Part shown: in pieces, positions 4,710-11,462 of the stretch
How the letters are laid out: every line of letters starts with the position of its first letter
Position numbering within the stretch: position 1 is the first letter of the stretch
Source of the DNA: an uncultured Lachnospiraceae bacterium
GTDB lineage: Bacteria; Bacillota; Clostridia; Lachnospirales; Lachnospiraceae
Direction: 5' to 3'
Assembly: GCA_910586755.1 (NCBI GenBank)
Contig: CAJUJM010000051.1
Location: forward strand, 1-13,287
Length of the DNA: 13,287 bases
The notes under the pieces: generated by a model
What the model was told of the DNA's origin: nothing
Seen by the model: the letters and a program-made list of their open reading frames with translations, nothing else
Database searches by the model: none
Program-made: the position numbers and the translations under genes

Positions 4710-5735
4710 TTAAATCACAAGCATGGCATCCCCAAAGGAAAAGAACCTATAACGCTCTTTAATAGCCTCTCCATAAGCGGACAGAACCTGTTCCCGGCCC
4801 GCCAGAGCGGATACCAGCATCACTAAGGTGGATTCCGGAAGATGGAAATTGGTTATCAGGCAATCCAGCAGCTTAAATTGGTAGCCCGGATAGATGAAGA
4901 TCTCCGTCCAGCCGCTTCCAGCCTTTAAAAGGCCGTCCTCACCGGCGGCGGATTCGATAGTCCGGCAGCTGGTGGTTCCCACGCAGATAATGCGGCAGCC
5001 GGAGGATTTGGCCCTGTTAACCTTTTGGGCTTCTGATTCTTCTACCATATAAAATTCCGAGTGCATATGGTGATCCAAAACGTTCTCTGTTTTCACCGGC
5101 CGGAAAGTGCCCAGACCTACGTGGAGAGTTACCCGGGCAATCTCCACCCCCATCTCCTCAATCTCTGTCAGCAGCTCCCTGGTAAAATGCAGTCCCGCCG
5201 TAGGCGCTGCCGCCGATCCCTGATGCCTAGCATAAACCGTCTGATACCGGTCTTTGTCTTTTAGCTGATGGGTAATATAAGGAGGCAGAGGCATCTGTCC
5301 CAGCTGGTCTAATATTTCTTCAAAAATTCCGTCATAATGGAACTGAATCAGACGGTTTCCTTCGTCTATTACATCCACAACCGTAGCTTTTAAAAGTCCT
5401 TCTCCAAACTCCAGCTCTGTGCCCGGCCTGGCTTTTCTGCCAGGCTTTACCAGGGTTTCCCAAATGTCATTTTCTCTGCGCTTTAATAAAAGCACTTCAA
5501 TCTTTGCTCCTGTGTCTCTTTTCGTGCCAAAAAGCCTGGCCGGAATTACTTTTGTATCATTAATTACCAGACAATCTCCAGGTTTTAAATATTCTTTTAT
5601 ATCCCGAAAATGTTTGTGGGTTACCTCGCCGGTCTCTTTATTTAAAACAAGCAGTCTGGAGGCAGAGCGATCCTCCAGCGGATCCTGAGCGATGAGCTCC
5701 TGGGGTAAATCAAAATAAAAATCTTTTACATTCAT
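4710..5735 (-). CDS. queA: S-adenosylmethionine:tRNA ribosyltransferase-isomerase
   Basis: A 341-aa enzyme that transfers and isomerises the ribosyl part of S-adenosylmethionine onto 7-aminomethyl-7-deazaguanine in tRNA, giving epoxyqueuosine at the wobble position of GUN anticodons. Family signatures are present from end to end: N-terminal FYFDLPQELIAQDPLEDR, then PGDCLVINDTKVIPARLFG, QGSAAAPTAGLHFT, HVGLGTFRPV, TTSCRTIES, TNFHLPESTLVMLVSAL and a C-terminal YRFFSFGDAMLV. Length is normal for the family. ATG at 5735 has GGAGGAG 8 nt upstream. It starts 23 bp after the membrane-anchored protein gene and is probably transcribed with it from 6691-6719. No tgt or other queuosine gene is in the window. 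Confidence 0.97.
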   Translation of the reverse strand: MNVKDFYFDLPQELIAQDPLEDRSASRLLVLNKETGEVTHKHFRDIKEYLKPGDCLVINDTKVIPARLFGTKRDTGAKIEVLLLKRRENDIWETLVKPGRKARPGTELEFGEGLLKATVVDVIDEGNRLIQFHYDGIFEEILDQLGQMPLPPYITHQLKDKDRYQTVYARHQGSAAAPTAGLHFTRELLTEIEEMGVEIARVTLHVGLGTFRPVKTENVLDHHMHSEFYMVEESEAQKVNRAKSSGCRIICVGTTSCRTIESAAGEDGLLKAGSGWTEIFIYPGYQFKLLDCLITNFHLPESTLVMLVSALAGREQVLSAYGEAIKERYRFFSFGDAMLVI

Positions 5736-5758
5736 CCTGTTGTCTCCTCCAGATAAAG

Positions 5759-6652
5759 TTATTCCGCAGGCGTTTCCACGGCCGCTTCCGTCTGGGCAGA
5801 CCCCCCGTTTGTTACAATGGATACACTGCTCTCTCCCTTACTCTCTTCCGGCTGTCCTGCGCCCGAATTCTTCTGAAGAACGCCGTAAACCCCTGCCAGA
5901 TCCGGATCCGTCTCTAATGCCTGCCTCAGTTTTGCATATACCTGAGTTCTTAGAAGAATCAGCTCATCTGTTTTCTCGGCATCACTGAATTCCTGCAAAA
6001 CTACCGGATCCTGAAGACTGCTGTCCACCATCTGCAAAGCGCCTTCCCCGTTGGTAATAATATATACCCGGAACAAGCCGGGGGCCGGAGTTTCTACATT
6101 TTTAAATTTCAGATCATAACTTACATAGGCCAGATAACTGCCTTCTACAGGGCCGGGTCTGGTATAGCAGACAATATTCTCATAGCCGTCGGTATAACGG
6201 GCGGTATAGCGGTAATCATCCCGCAGTTCTTCCATCCCTGCCGTATCCCCGCGGCCAAACAGGCGGTAAATTGTCTCCACATCCGCGCTCTGCTTTGCAG
6301 TAAAGTAGGTCTCTATCAGGGTGTTGACTTCCAGCACTTCATCCTTTGCAAAGGCTTGTCCCGCTCCATCTCCATCTGCTCCTGCCTCCATCTGTATTCC
6401 TGCTTCCCCGGAGGCGGCAGATGATTCTCCTTCTCCGTTCTCAATGGTTATTTCAATCGCCGGGGTGGTCTGGGACGGGTCTGCCACAGTCTGGTTTTCT
6501 CCTCCATTTTGACTTTTGGCCAGCCTTTCCGCTAATATAATGGCCAGTATCAGAACTACCACCAGCGCCGGAATTATCAGCAGTTTTAAGTATTTCTTCA
6601 GCTCCTCTTCTGTAAAAGAGGAATAGCCATATTTATTATCTCGTCTGCTCAA
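5759..6652 (-). CDS. Membrane-anchored protein with NTF2-like extracellular domain
   Basis: A 297-aa protein with a basic cytoplasmic tail (residues 1-23), one membrane helix at about 24-42 (LLIIPALVVVLILAIILA) and an outward C-terminal part. A low-complexity acidic, Gly/Ser-rich linker (50-102) leads to a compact domain at about 104-215 (LIETYFTAKQSADVETIYRLF, YLAYVSYDLKFKN, GLFRVYIITN) that looks NTF2-like. A second Gly/Ser/Glu-rich tail closes the protein. I do not recognise a specific function; similar anchored proteins of Clostridia are annotated hypothetical. The longest frame starts at an ATG at 6682 without a ribosome binding site and at the predicted transcript start. TTG at 6652 is chosen because AGGAGGT (6659-6665) lies at ideal spacing. 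It probably shares a transcript with queA. Confidence 0.78.
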   Translation of the reverse strand: MSRRDNKYGYSSFTEEELKKYLKLLIIPALVVVLILAIILAERLAKSQNGGENQTVADPSQTTPAIEITIENGEGESSAASGEAGIQMEAGADGDGAGQAFAKDEVLEVNTLIETYFTAKQSADVETIYRLFGRGDTAGMEELRDDYRYTARYTDGYENIVCYTRPGPVEGSYLAYVSYDLKFKNVETPAPGLFRVYIITNGEGALQMVDSSLQDPVVLQEFSDAEKTDELILLRTQVYAKLRQALETDPDLAGVYGVLQKNSGAGQPEESKGESSVSIVTNGGSAQTEAAVETPAE

Positions 6653-6658
6653 GTCTCT

Positions 6659-6665
6659 ACCTCCT
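6659..6665 (-). promoter_or_regulatory. Ribosome binding site fixing a TTG start
   Basis: AGGAGGT on the minus strand, 6 nt before TTG at 6652. It is the strongest site near the beginning of the membrane-protein gene. The upstream ATG at 6682 has none and lies at about +3 of the predicted transcript. Confidence 0.7.
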
Positions 6666-6690
6666 GCGTGTTTTATGGTCATATGAAGCT

Positions 6691-6719
6691 ATTTTAACAA
6701 AAACAAATTAAAAAAGCAA
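6691..6719 (-). promoter_or_regulatory. Promoter of the membrane-protein / queA transcript
   Basis: On the minus strand TTGCTT (6714-6719), a 17-bp AT-rich spacer and TAAAAT (6691-6696). Transcription would start near 6684, about 32 nt before the TTG at 6652. It stands back to back with the tRNA promoter, the -35 boxes only 12 bp apart. Confidence 0.6.
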
Positions 6720-6731
6720 TAAAATTAGGGC

Positions 6732-6760
6732 TTGCAGTTCTGGAAAAAATATAGTACAAT
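6732..6760 (+). promoter_or_regulatory. Promoter of tRNA-Arg
   Basis: TTGCAG (6732-6737), a 17-bp spacer and TACAAT (6755-6760), placing the transcription start around 6767, a few bases before the mature tRNA 5' end at 6770. Confidence 0.75.
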
Positions 6761-6769
6761 ATAGGAGAT

Positions 6770-6841
6770 GCGTCTGTAGCTCAGTGGATAGAGCAATGGC
6801 CTCCGGAGCCGTGTGCGTAGGTTCGATTCCTATCAGACGCA
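6770..6841 (+). tRNA. tRNA-Arg, anticodon CCG
   Basis: A full cloverleaf can be drawn. The acceptor stem GCGTCTG/CAGACGC is perfect over 7 bp with discriminator A at 6841. The D arm is GCTC/GAGC. The anticodon stem ATGGC/GCCGT encloses loop CTCCGGA, so the anticodon at 6803-6805 is CCG, reading arginine codon CGG. The T arm is GTAGG-TTCGATT-CCTAT, and the variable loop has 4 nt. CCA is not encoded. No hairpin terminator follows, only a T-rich stretch. I found no second copy of its 3' end in the window, so there is no sign of element integration here. Confidence 0.95.
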
Positions 6842-7094
6842 TTATTCTTTTACTCTTTTATTCTCTATCTTTTACTTTCTTACCCCCAGTGAGCAAGAGT
6901 ATGATTTCATAATTTCTATCAGTTTTCTGTATTACACTTATCCCCTAGTATATCATGTTTTTCTTACGGGTCTGTTAGGTATTTTCTTAAATTTTTCGTA
7001 ATAGTTCAGACAGAACCTTTATACGTTTCCATGCATGTCGGAACTGCTCTCATGCAGGTTCTACAAATATTCATTTCAAGGAGGTATACTGCCT
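6842..7094 (+). other. Non-coding interval between tRNA-Arg and the DUF5688 gene
   Basis: About 250 bp, AT- and T-rich directly after the tRNA. I see no convincing promoter with both boxes, so the DUF5688 gene may be read from the tRNA promoter or from a promoter I cannot recognise. The distal part holds the dyad at 7012-7062 and the ribosome binding site AAGGAGGT (7078-7085). Confidence 0.5.
7012..7062 (+). repeat. Inverted repeat with a large bulge in the DUF5688 leader
   Basis: The 12-nt arm CATGCAGGTTCT (7051-7062) pairs with two separated pieces on its 5' side: TGCATG (7032-7037) and AGAACCT (7012-7018). The 13 nt between them would be bulged. The apical loop is about 13 nt. It ends 15 nt before the ribosome binding site, in the position of a leader control element, but no known riboswitch class is recognised. 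Confidence 0.45.
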
Positions 7095-8036
7095 ATGGTA
7101 TACAAAACATTTCTTAATCAGGTAACTGCAAACATTCAGGCAACCTTGGGGGAACACTGCCGTGTATCCCTGGAACGGGTCCGGAAAAACAATGGGCTTT
7201 TATTGGACGGCGTCTGCATTGAACAGCCGGGGGAACTGATTGCTCCTACTATTTATCTCAATTCCCATTACCAGGAATACAAAAAAGGCCGCTCTCTGGA
7301 AGAAATCTGCCATCTGGTTCTGGAAACCTACCGGACCCGGTGTACTTTTCCTGACCTGGATCCATCTATGTTTCAAGATTTTGGCTGCCTCAGGGATAAA
7401 GTAATTTACCGTCTGGTTAATGCCCGGTCTAACCAGGAACTTTTAGATGAAATCCCTTACATTCCCTTTTTGGATCTTGCTGTGATATTCTGCATTTATC
7501 TGGCAGAAAGCGAAACGGAGCAGATGACGGCCTTAATCCGCAATTCCCATTTAAAGCTCTGGGATATCGGACTTGAGGATCTGGAAGAATGTGGGAAGCA
7601 AAACACCCCAAAGCTTTTACCTTATACCGTAAAGAGCCTGTCCCAGGTCATAACGGAATTTTCTGTCGATTCCCCGGACTCCCCGTCTCAGTCTTCTGAC
7701 TTATTTGACAGCAAAGAAGATTTTCACGAATTTCCCCTCTATGTGCTGACCAATAAACGGAATCTCTACGGCGCCGCCTGTATCCGCTATCCTGATGCAA
7801 TAAAAAACTTCGCGGACAGCCGGAATTCAGATGTACTGATTCTGCCTTCCAGTATCCACGAAGTCCTCATTACCGCCGATACCCCGGAGGTAGATTATGA
7901 CCTAATCAGTCAGATTGTTTATGATATCAATCAATCGGATGTGCCAATAGAAGATCGGCTGTCTAACCAGGTGTACCGCTATTGCCGTCAGGACGGCTCT
8001 TTTTCCATCGTTTCTCATTGTCCTGAATCAATCTGA
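7095..8036 (+). CDS. DUF5688 family protein
   Basis: A 313-aa protein of a family I know from Lachnospiraceae, function unknown. Seen: N-terminal segment (RVRKNNGLLLDGVCI, residues 29-42), the PTIYLNSHYQEYKKGRSLEE block (51-70), and a C-terminal block (LYVLTNKRNLYGAACIRYP, 216-233; DVLILPSSIHEVLI, 246-259), all typical of the family. A Ser/Asp-rich linker lies at 189-210. No signal peptide or membrane helix is apparent, so it is probably cytoplasmic. The frame opens at 7035, but ATG at 7095 is chosen because AAGGAGGT (7078-7085) is 9 nt upstream and the family start motif MxYxxFLNQ follows it. It is the only plus-strand protein gene here, and its last 74 bp overlap the end of thrE2 on the other strand. 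Confidence 0.88.
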   Translation: MVYKTFLNQVTANIQATLGEHCRVSLERVRKNNGLLLDGVCIEQPGELIAPTIYLNSHYQEYKKGRSLEEICHLVLETYRTRCTFPDLDPSMFQDFGCLRDKVIYRLVNARSNQELLDEIPYIPFLDLAVIFCIYLAESETEQMTALIRNSHLKLWDIGLEDLEECGKQNTPKLLPYTVKSLSQVITEFSVDSPDSPSQSSDLFDSKEDFHEFPLYVLTNKRNLYGAACIRYPDAIKNFADSRNSDVLILPSSIHEVLITADTPEVDYDLISQIVYDINQSDVPIEDRLSNQVYRYCRQDGSFSIVSHCPESI

Positions 8037-8445
8037 AAATCGAATCCATAATAAAGATAGCAATGGCGATGGCCCCGGCAATTTGCAGGGTTTCGATAAA
8101 GTAAAAAGTCGCCAGGCTGCTTCCGCTTCGAATCACATAAAATACGCACCGGTAAATGGACGCCCCAGGGACCACAGGAAGAATTCCCGCTACTAAAAAT
8201 ACGGTGACCGGAGCTTTAAATAGTCTTGCAAACATGTGACTAATGCAGGCAACCACCAGGGTGGAGGCAAAGGCTGCCATAATGTTGGATCCGGTCCACT
8301 GATCGGTCAGGAGATACACCAGCCAGGCAGCTCCGCCCACCACTCCTGCGTCCAGCAAATATCTTTTCGGCATCTCCAGGAGAAGTCCGAAGCACACCAC
8401 CGCCAGAAAAGCGGATACCGTCTGGATTATTATCTGAATTCCCAT
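7963..8445 (-). CDS. Threonine/serine exporter, small subunit (ThrE_2, DUF3815 type)
   Basis: A 160-aa membrane protein corresponding to the second half of the ThrE exporter. Four to five hydrophobic segments are visible: about 3-23, 33-47, 57-75, 80-105 and 114-137. GILPVVPGASIYRC (87-100) is the counterpart of the MPLVPGVTFTTS motif of its partner. The tail after residue 140 is polar and basic. ATG at 8445 has GGAGGG close upstream and is separated from the stop of the large subunit by one base, so the two are made together. With its partner it probably exports small amino acids such as threonine or serine; the substrate is inferred from the Corynebacterium ThrE family. Its last 74 bp run into the DUF5688 gene on the opposite strand. 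Confidence 0.9.
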   Translation of the reverse strand: MGIQIIIQTVSAFLAVVCFGLLLEMPKRYLLDAGVVGGAAWLVYLLTDQWTGSNIMAAFASTLVVACISHMFARLFKAPVTVFLVAGILPVVPGASIYRCVFYVIRSGSSLATFYFIETLQIAGAIAIAIFIMDSIFRLIQDNEKRWKKSRPDGNSGTPG

Positions 8446-8446
8446 A

Positions 8447-9253
8447 TCACCCTCCTGTCAGATTGCTGAATAGGAACATGGCAGTACCAATACCCACTGC
8501 AACCGAAAGCGCCACTACCAGCGCCTCCATCATCCGGTTGGTCCCGGATGCATAGTCTCCATTTAAAATATCCCGGATAGAGGTGGTAAATGTCACCCCC
8601 GGAACAAGCGGCATAATGGCTCCGGTAATCACCGCGTTTCTATCCATAGCCGGCATAAGCCAGGTCTCAATCGCCATGGCCCCGGCCCCCACTGCAAAAG
8701 CTCCCAAAGCATTAATACAAAAATCGTTAAGGCGCGCTTTAGAAGTAAGAAGGCATACCATCGCCAGCAGTACTCCTGCCAGTCCGGCCCCCAATCCTTC
8801 TCTCCAGGTTCCTCCCAGAAGCAGAGCAAAAAAAGCGGATACCCCAATATAACCTACCGCTCTGGTCCAGGAATGATATTGAATGTCCTGTTTTATCTCC
8901 TGAAGGCTTTTTTGAGCCTCTTGTAAGCTCATTTCACCGGCACAGAGCCTGCGTGAGACTTCATTTACCAGACACACCCGGTTTAAGTTGGTAGAGCGGT
9001 CTCGAATCCGGCGCATAATGGTAAGACTTTCGTCTCCGGGCCTGTCCAGAGTAACAATCAGGCTGGTTCCCAGAGCTACATTTTCGGATCTCCGGTCTGG
9101 CGCCAGGGAGAGGATCCGCCCTACCGTATCCTCCACCCGGTAAACTTCTGCTCCGCTGACCAACATAATCTCACCGGCAGCAGCCGCCGTTTCTACCAGC
9201 AATTTATCATTAACAGCGCCAGATTCTATTGTTTCTTTTAAATTTGTATTCAT
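8447..9253 (-). CDS. Threonine/serine exporter, large subunit (ThrE N-terminal/DUF1212 type)
   Basis: A 268-aa protein. Residues 15-125 form the soluble N-terminal domain (ETAAAAGEIMLVSGAEVYRVEDTVGRI, quoted from 21; SLIVTLDRPGDESLTIMRRI from 64). About five membrane segments follow from 130, with the family motif MPLVPGVTFTTSIRDILNGD at 214-233. The open frame reaches 9694, but the upstream part is feoB read in another frame and is rejected. ATG at 9253 has AGGAAG 9 nt upstream and overlaps the feoB stop as ATGA. Together with the small subunit 1 bp downstream it makes up a split form of ThrE, which is a single chain in Corynebacterium. Confidence 0.92.
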   Translation of the reverse strand: MNTNLKETIESGAVNDKLLVETAAAAGEIMLVSGAEVYRVEDTVGRILSLAPDRRSENVALGTSLIVTLDRPGDESLTIMRRIRDRSTNLNRVCLVNEVSRRLCAGEMSLQEAQKSLQEIKQDIQYHSWTRAVGYIGVSAFFALLLGGTWREGLGAGLAGVLLAMVCLLTSKARLNDFCINALGAFAVGAGAMAIETWLMPAMDRNAVITGAIMPLVPGVTFTTSIRDILNGDYASGTNRMMEALVVALSVAVGIGTAMFLFSNLTGG

Positions 9254-11127
9254 AACAGTATACTTCCTATCTGGTAAATCAAAGCTGCCGCTGCCCAGGC
9301 CATGGCAAATTGGAATATTGCCATTCCTGCCGCGCATATAATGGATCCCGTCTCTTTTCTCACAGTTCCTATGGCAGCAACACAGGGGGTATAAAAAAGG
9401 CAAAATATCAACATTCCATAAGCGTTGAGACAGCCAAAACCTTCTCCTGCCAAAGCCCCTGACAGCTCCGCCATTCCCCCAGGTGAATTCATATTTCCGA
9501 TACCATACAATATGGACAAACTGGAAACCACCACCTCTTTGGCCGAAAGTCCAGAGAGCAGAGCCACGGTCATTCGCCAGTTTCCCAATCCGCAGGGGCG
9601 AAAAAAAGGCTCTGCCATTCGTCCTGCCATGGCGGCAAAACTGTCGGAAACATCTGTGACGAATCCGGTAACTCCTGTATTCAGCAGGAACCAAAGTACA
9701 ATAGCAGCTATAAAAATTGTGGTTCCCGCTTTACATAAATAATCTTTTATCTTATCTCCCACATATATGGAAACGGTTTTCACACCCGGCATTCGGTACT
9801 GAGGAAGCTCTATCAAGAGAGGATTTTCCTTCTCCTTTTCTCCTCTATGTATCAAAAATGCCATCAGAATTCCCACCCCCAGGCCTGCCGCATACAGGGA
9901 ACTCATTACCAGCAATTTCCTGTCCGGAAAAAAGATTTCAACAAACAGAACATACACCGGCAGCTTTGCCGAGCAGGACATAAAAGGCGTAATAAAAATC
10001 GTCCTCCTTCTGTCTCTGGCATCAGGAAGAATCCTGGCTGCCATTACTGCCGGAACTGTACAGCCAAATCCCAGAAGCAGGGGAAGGAAGGCCCTTCCGG
10101 AGAGTCCTGCCAGGCCCATAATTTCATTCATTAAATAAGCGGCCCGGGCCATATAGCCGCTGTCCTCCAAAATAGCCAGGGCTGTAAACAGAATCAGAAT
10201 ATTAGGAAGAAAGGTTAAAATACTTCCCACTCCCGCCACGATCCCGTCTACTGCCAGAGATATGGCCCAGCCGGCACAATGGCTGCTCTGCAAAAGGCCG
10301 AAAACTATCCGGGAAAATTTATCCAGTCCTGACTGAAAGTACCCTTTGAAAAAGTCTCCCACCGTAAAGGTAAGAAAAAATACCAACATCATAATTCCCA
10401 GAAATATAGGAATTCCCAAAACCCGGTGGGTCAGGTACTGATCAATGGCATCTGTGGCAGAACTTTCCCTTTCTCTGCTAATAAGACAGGTTTTTACGAT
10501 TTTCTCAATGCAGGTATACAGGGCCTTTTCATCAAAAGACTTGCCCTCTGTCCTGTTTTCAAATACAGGCCTTTCATCAAAACCAGCTCTGCCCGCCCTT
10601 TGGGGGCTGCAAATGGCGGCATCTAAAAGGCTTTCCAGGCCCTTTCCTTTTCTGGCGGAAATCGGGACTACCGGGATATACCCCAGCATTTTTGAAAGGG
10701 ACTTTTCATCAATCTCCATCCTCTGCGCTTTTACAATATCTATCATATTAAGCGCCAGAACCACCGGTCTTTTCTGCTCCAAAAGCTGCAGAGTAAGATA
10801 AAGACTCCGCTCCAGCAAAGAAGCGTCCACTATGTTGATCAGTATGTCTGCCTCCCCGCTCTCCACGTATTTTCTGGCTATCTGTTCTTCTATGGTGTAA
10901 GAATTTAAGCTGTAGGTTCCGGGAAGATCCACAATCCGAATCTTTAATCCCTCATACTTAAGCTCCCCTTCCATCCGCTCTACCGTAACGCCGGGCCAGT
11001 TGGCCGTCTTAAGCCGGGAACCGGTAAGAGCGTTAAACAATGTGGTCTTACCGCAATTAGGATTTCCCACCAGACCTATGGTGAGATCTGCCCTTTTTTC
11101 TCCTGTACAGCTTTGCCTATCTGCCAT
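9250..11127 (-). CDS. feoB: Ferrous iron transport protein B
   Basis: A 625-aa membrane protein that takes up Fe(II), gated by an N-terminal G domain. G1 is GNPNCGKTT (21-29), Thr48 of GVTV is G2, G3 is DLPG (67-70), G4 is NMID (127-130) and G5 SAR (157-159). A helical linker (to about 235) leads into the transport region with its paired Gate motifs: MARAAYLMNEIMGLAGLSGR and FGCTVPAVMAARIL, then FMSCSAKLPVYVLF. The C-terminal GLSAKEVVVSSLSILYG and a last hydrophobic pair follow. It is shorter than E. coli FeoB but complete by motif. ATG at 11127 has AAAGGA 8 nt upstream and overlaps feoA by 11 bp; its stop overlaps the thrE start. No feoC is seen. Confidence 0.97.
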   Translation of the reverse strand: MADRQSCTGEKRADLTIGLVGNPNCGKTTLFNALTGSRLKTANWPGVTVERMEGELKYEGLKIRIVDLPGTYSLNSYTIEEQIARKYVESGEADILINIVDASLLERSLYLTLQLLEQKRPVVLALNMIDIVKAQRMEIDEKSLSKMLGYIPVVPISARKGKGLESLLDAAICSPQRAGRAGFDERPVFENRTEGKSFDEKALYTCIEKIVKTCLISRERESSATDAIDQYLTHRVLGIPIFLGIMMLVFFLTFTVGDFFKGYFQSGLDKFSRIVFGLLQSSHCAGWAISLAVDGIVAGVGSILTFLPNILILFTALAILEDSGYMARAAYLMNEIMGLAGLSGRAFLPLLLGFGCTVPAVMAARILPDARDRRRTIFITPFMSCSAKLPVYVLFVEIFFPDRKLLVMSSLYAAGLGVGILMAFLIHRGEKEKENPLLIELPQYRMPGVKTVSIYVGDKIKDYLCKAGTTIFIAAIVLWFLLNTGVTGFVTDVSDSFAAMAGRMAEPFFRPCGLGNWRMTVALLSGLSAKEVVVSSLSILYGIGNMNSPGGMAELSGALAGEGFGCLNAYGMLIFCLFYTPCVAAIGTVRKETGSIICAAGMAIFQFAMAWAAAALIYQIGSILL

Positions 11128-11395
11128 AGCTGCCGTCCTTTTTCTCTGTTTCAGATGACAGAGAGTTACCTGGACAAAAAGGCGTTACCTCAATGCCTTC
11201 TCCTATCCCCCGGCCAACGGCCAGCCGGGCGCCTCTCACCTTGATGATCATGGATCCACAGCGTTTTTTATTTACCACCAAAACAGAAGTCTGAGGAGTC
11301 AGTCCCAGAACCTCCAGCCTCTTTGCCATCTGGCCGGAGAGCCGGATATTCTCTATCTGGTACTCTCTTCCCTTTTCGCACTGATATAGTTTCAT
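11117..11395 (-). CDS. feoA: Ferrous iron transport protein A
   Basis: A 92-aa cytoplasmic protein with one SH3-like FeoA domain, needed for full activity of FeoB. The fold is seen in YQIENIRLSGQMAKRLEVLGL (13-33), TSVLVVNKK and the glycine-rich VRGARLAVGRGIGEGIEV (53-70). A short polar tail follows. ATG at 11395 has a GGGGA site 7 nt upstream. It lies 67 bp after uvrB; no clear promoter, terminator or Fur-type box is visible in that gap, so it may be read with uvrB or from a promoter I cannot recognise. Its end overlaps feoB by 11 bp. Confidence 0.93.
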   Translation of the reverse strand: MKLYQCEKGREYQIENIRLSGQMAKRLEVLGLTPQTSVLVVNKKRCGSMIIKVRGARLAVGRGIGEGIEVTPFCPGNSLSSETEKKDGSYGR

Positions 11396-11462
11396 TTTTT
11401 GTCCCCGCTCTGTACTATCAGAAATATTTATTACATCTTATACAGAGTCAGGCGTCCTTATA

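Noticed and set aside
6770..6841. tRNA-Arg as an attachment site of an integrated element
   Set aside because: No integrase gene and no second copy of the tRNA 3' end is found in the window.
9254..9694. N-terminal extension of the thrE frame up to 9694
   Set aside because: It is the feoB coding region read in another frame; the DUF1212-type domain begins at the ATG at 9253, which overlaps the feoB stop in the usual ATGA manner.
11396..11462. Fur- or DtxR-type operator before feoA
   Set aside because: I looked for the usual 19-bp palindromes in the gap and saw none; TATAAG near the middle lacks a convincing -35.
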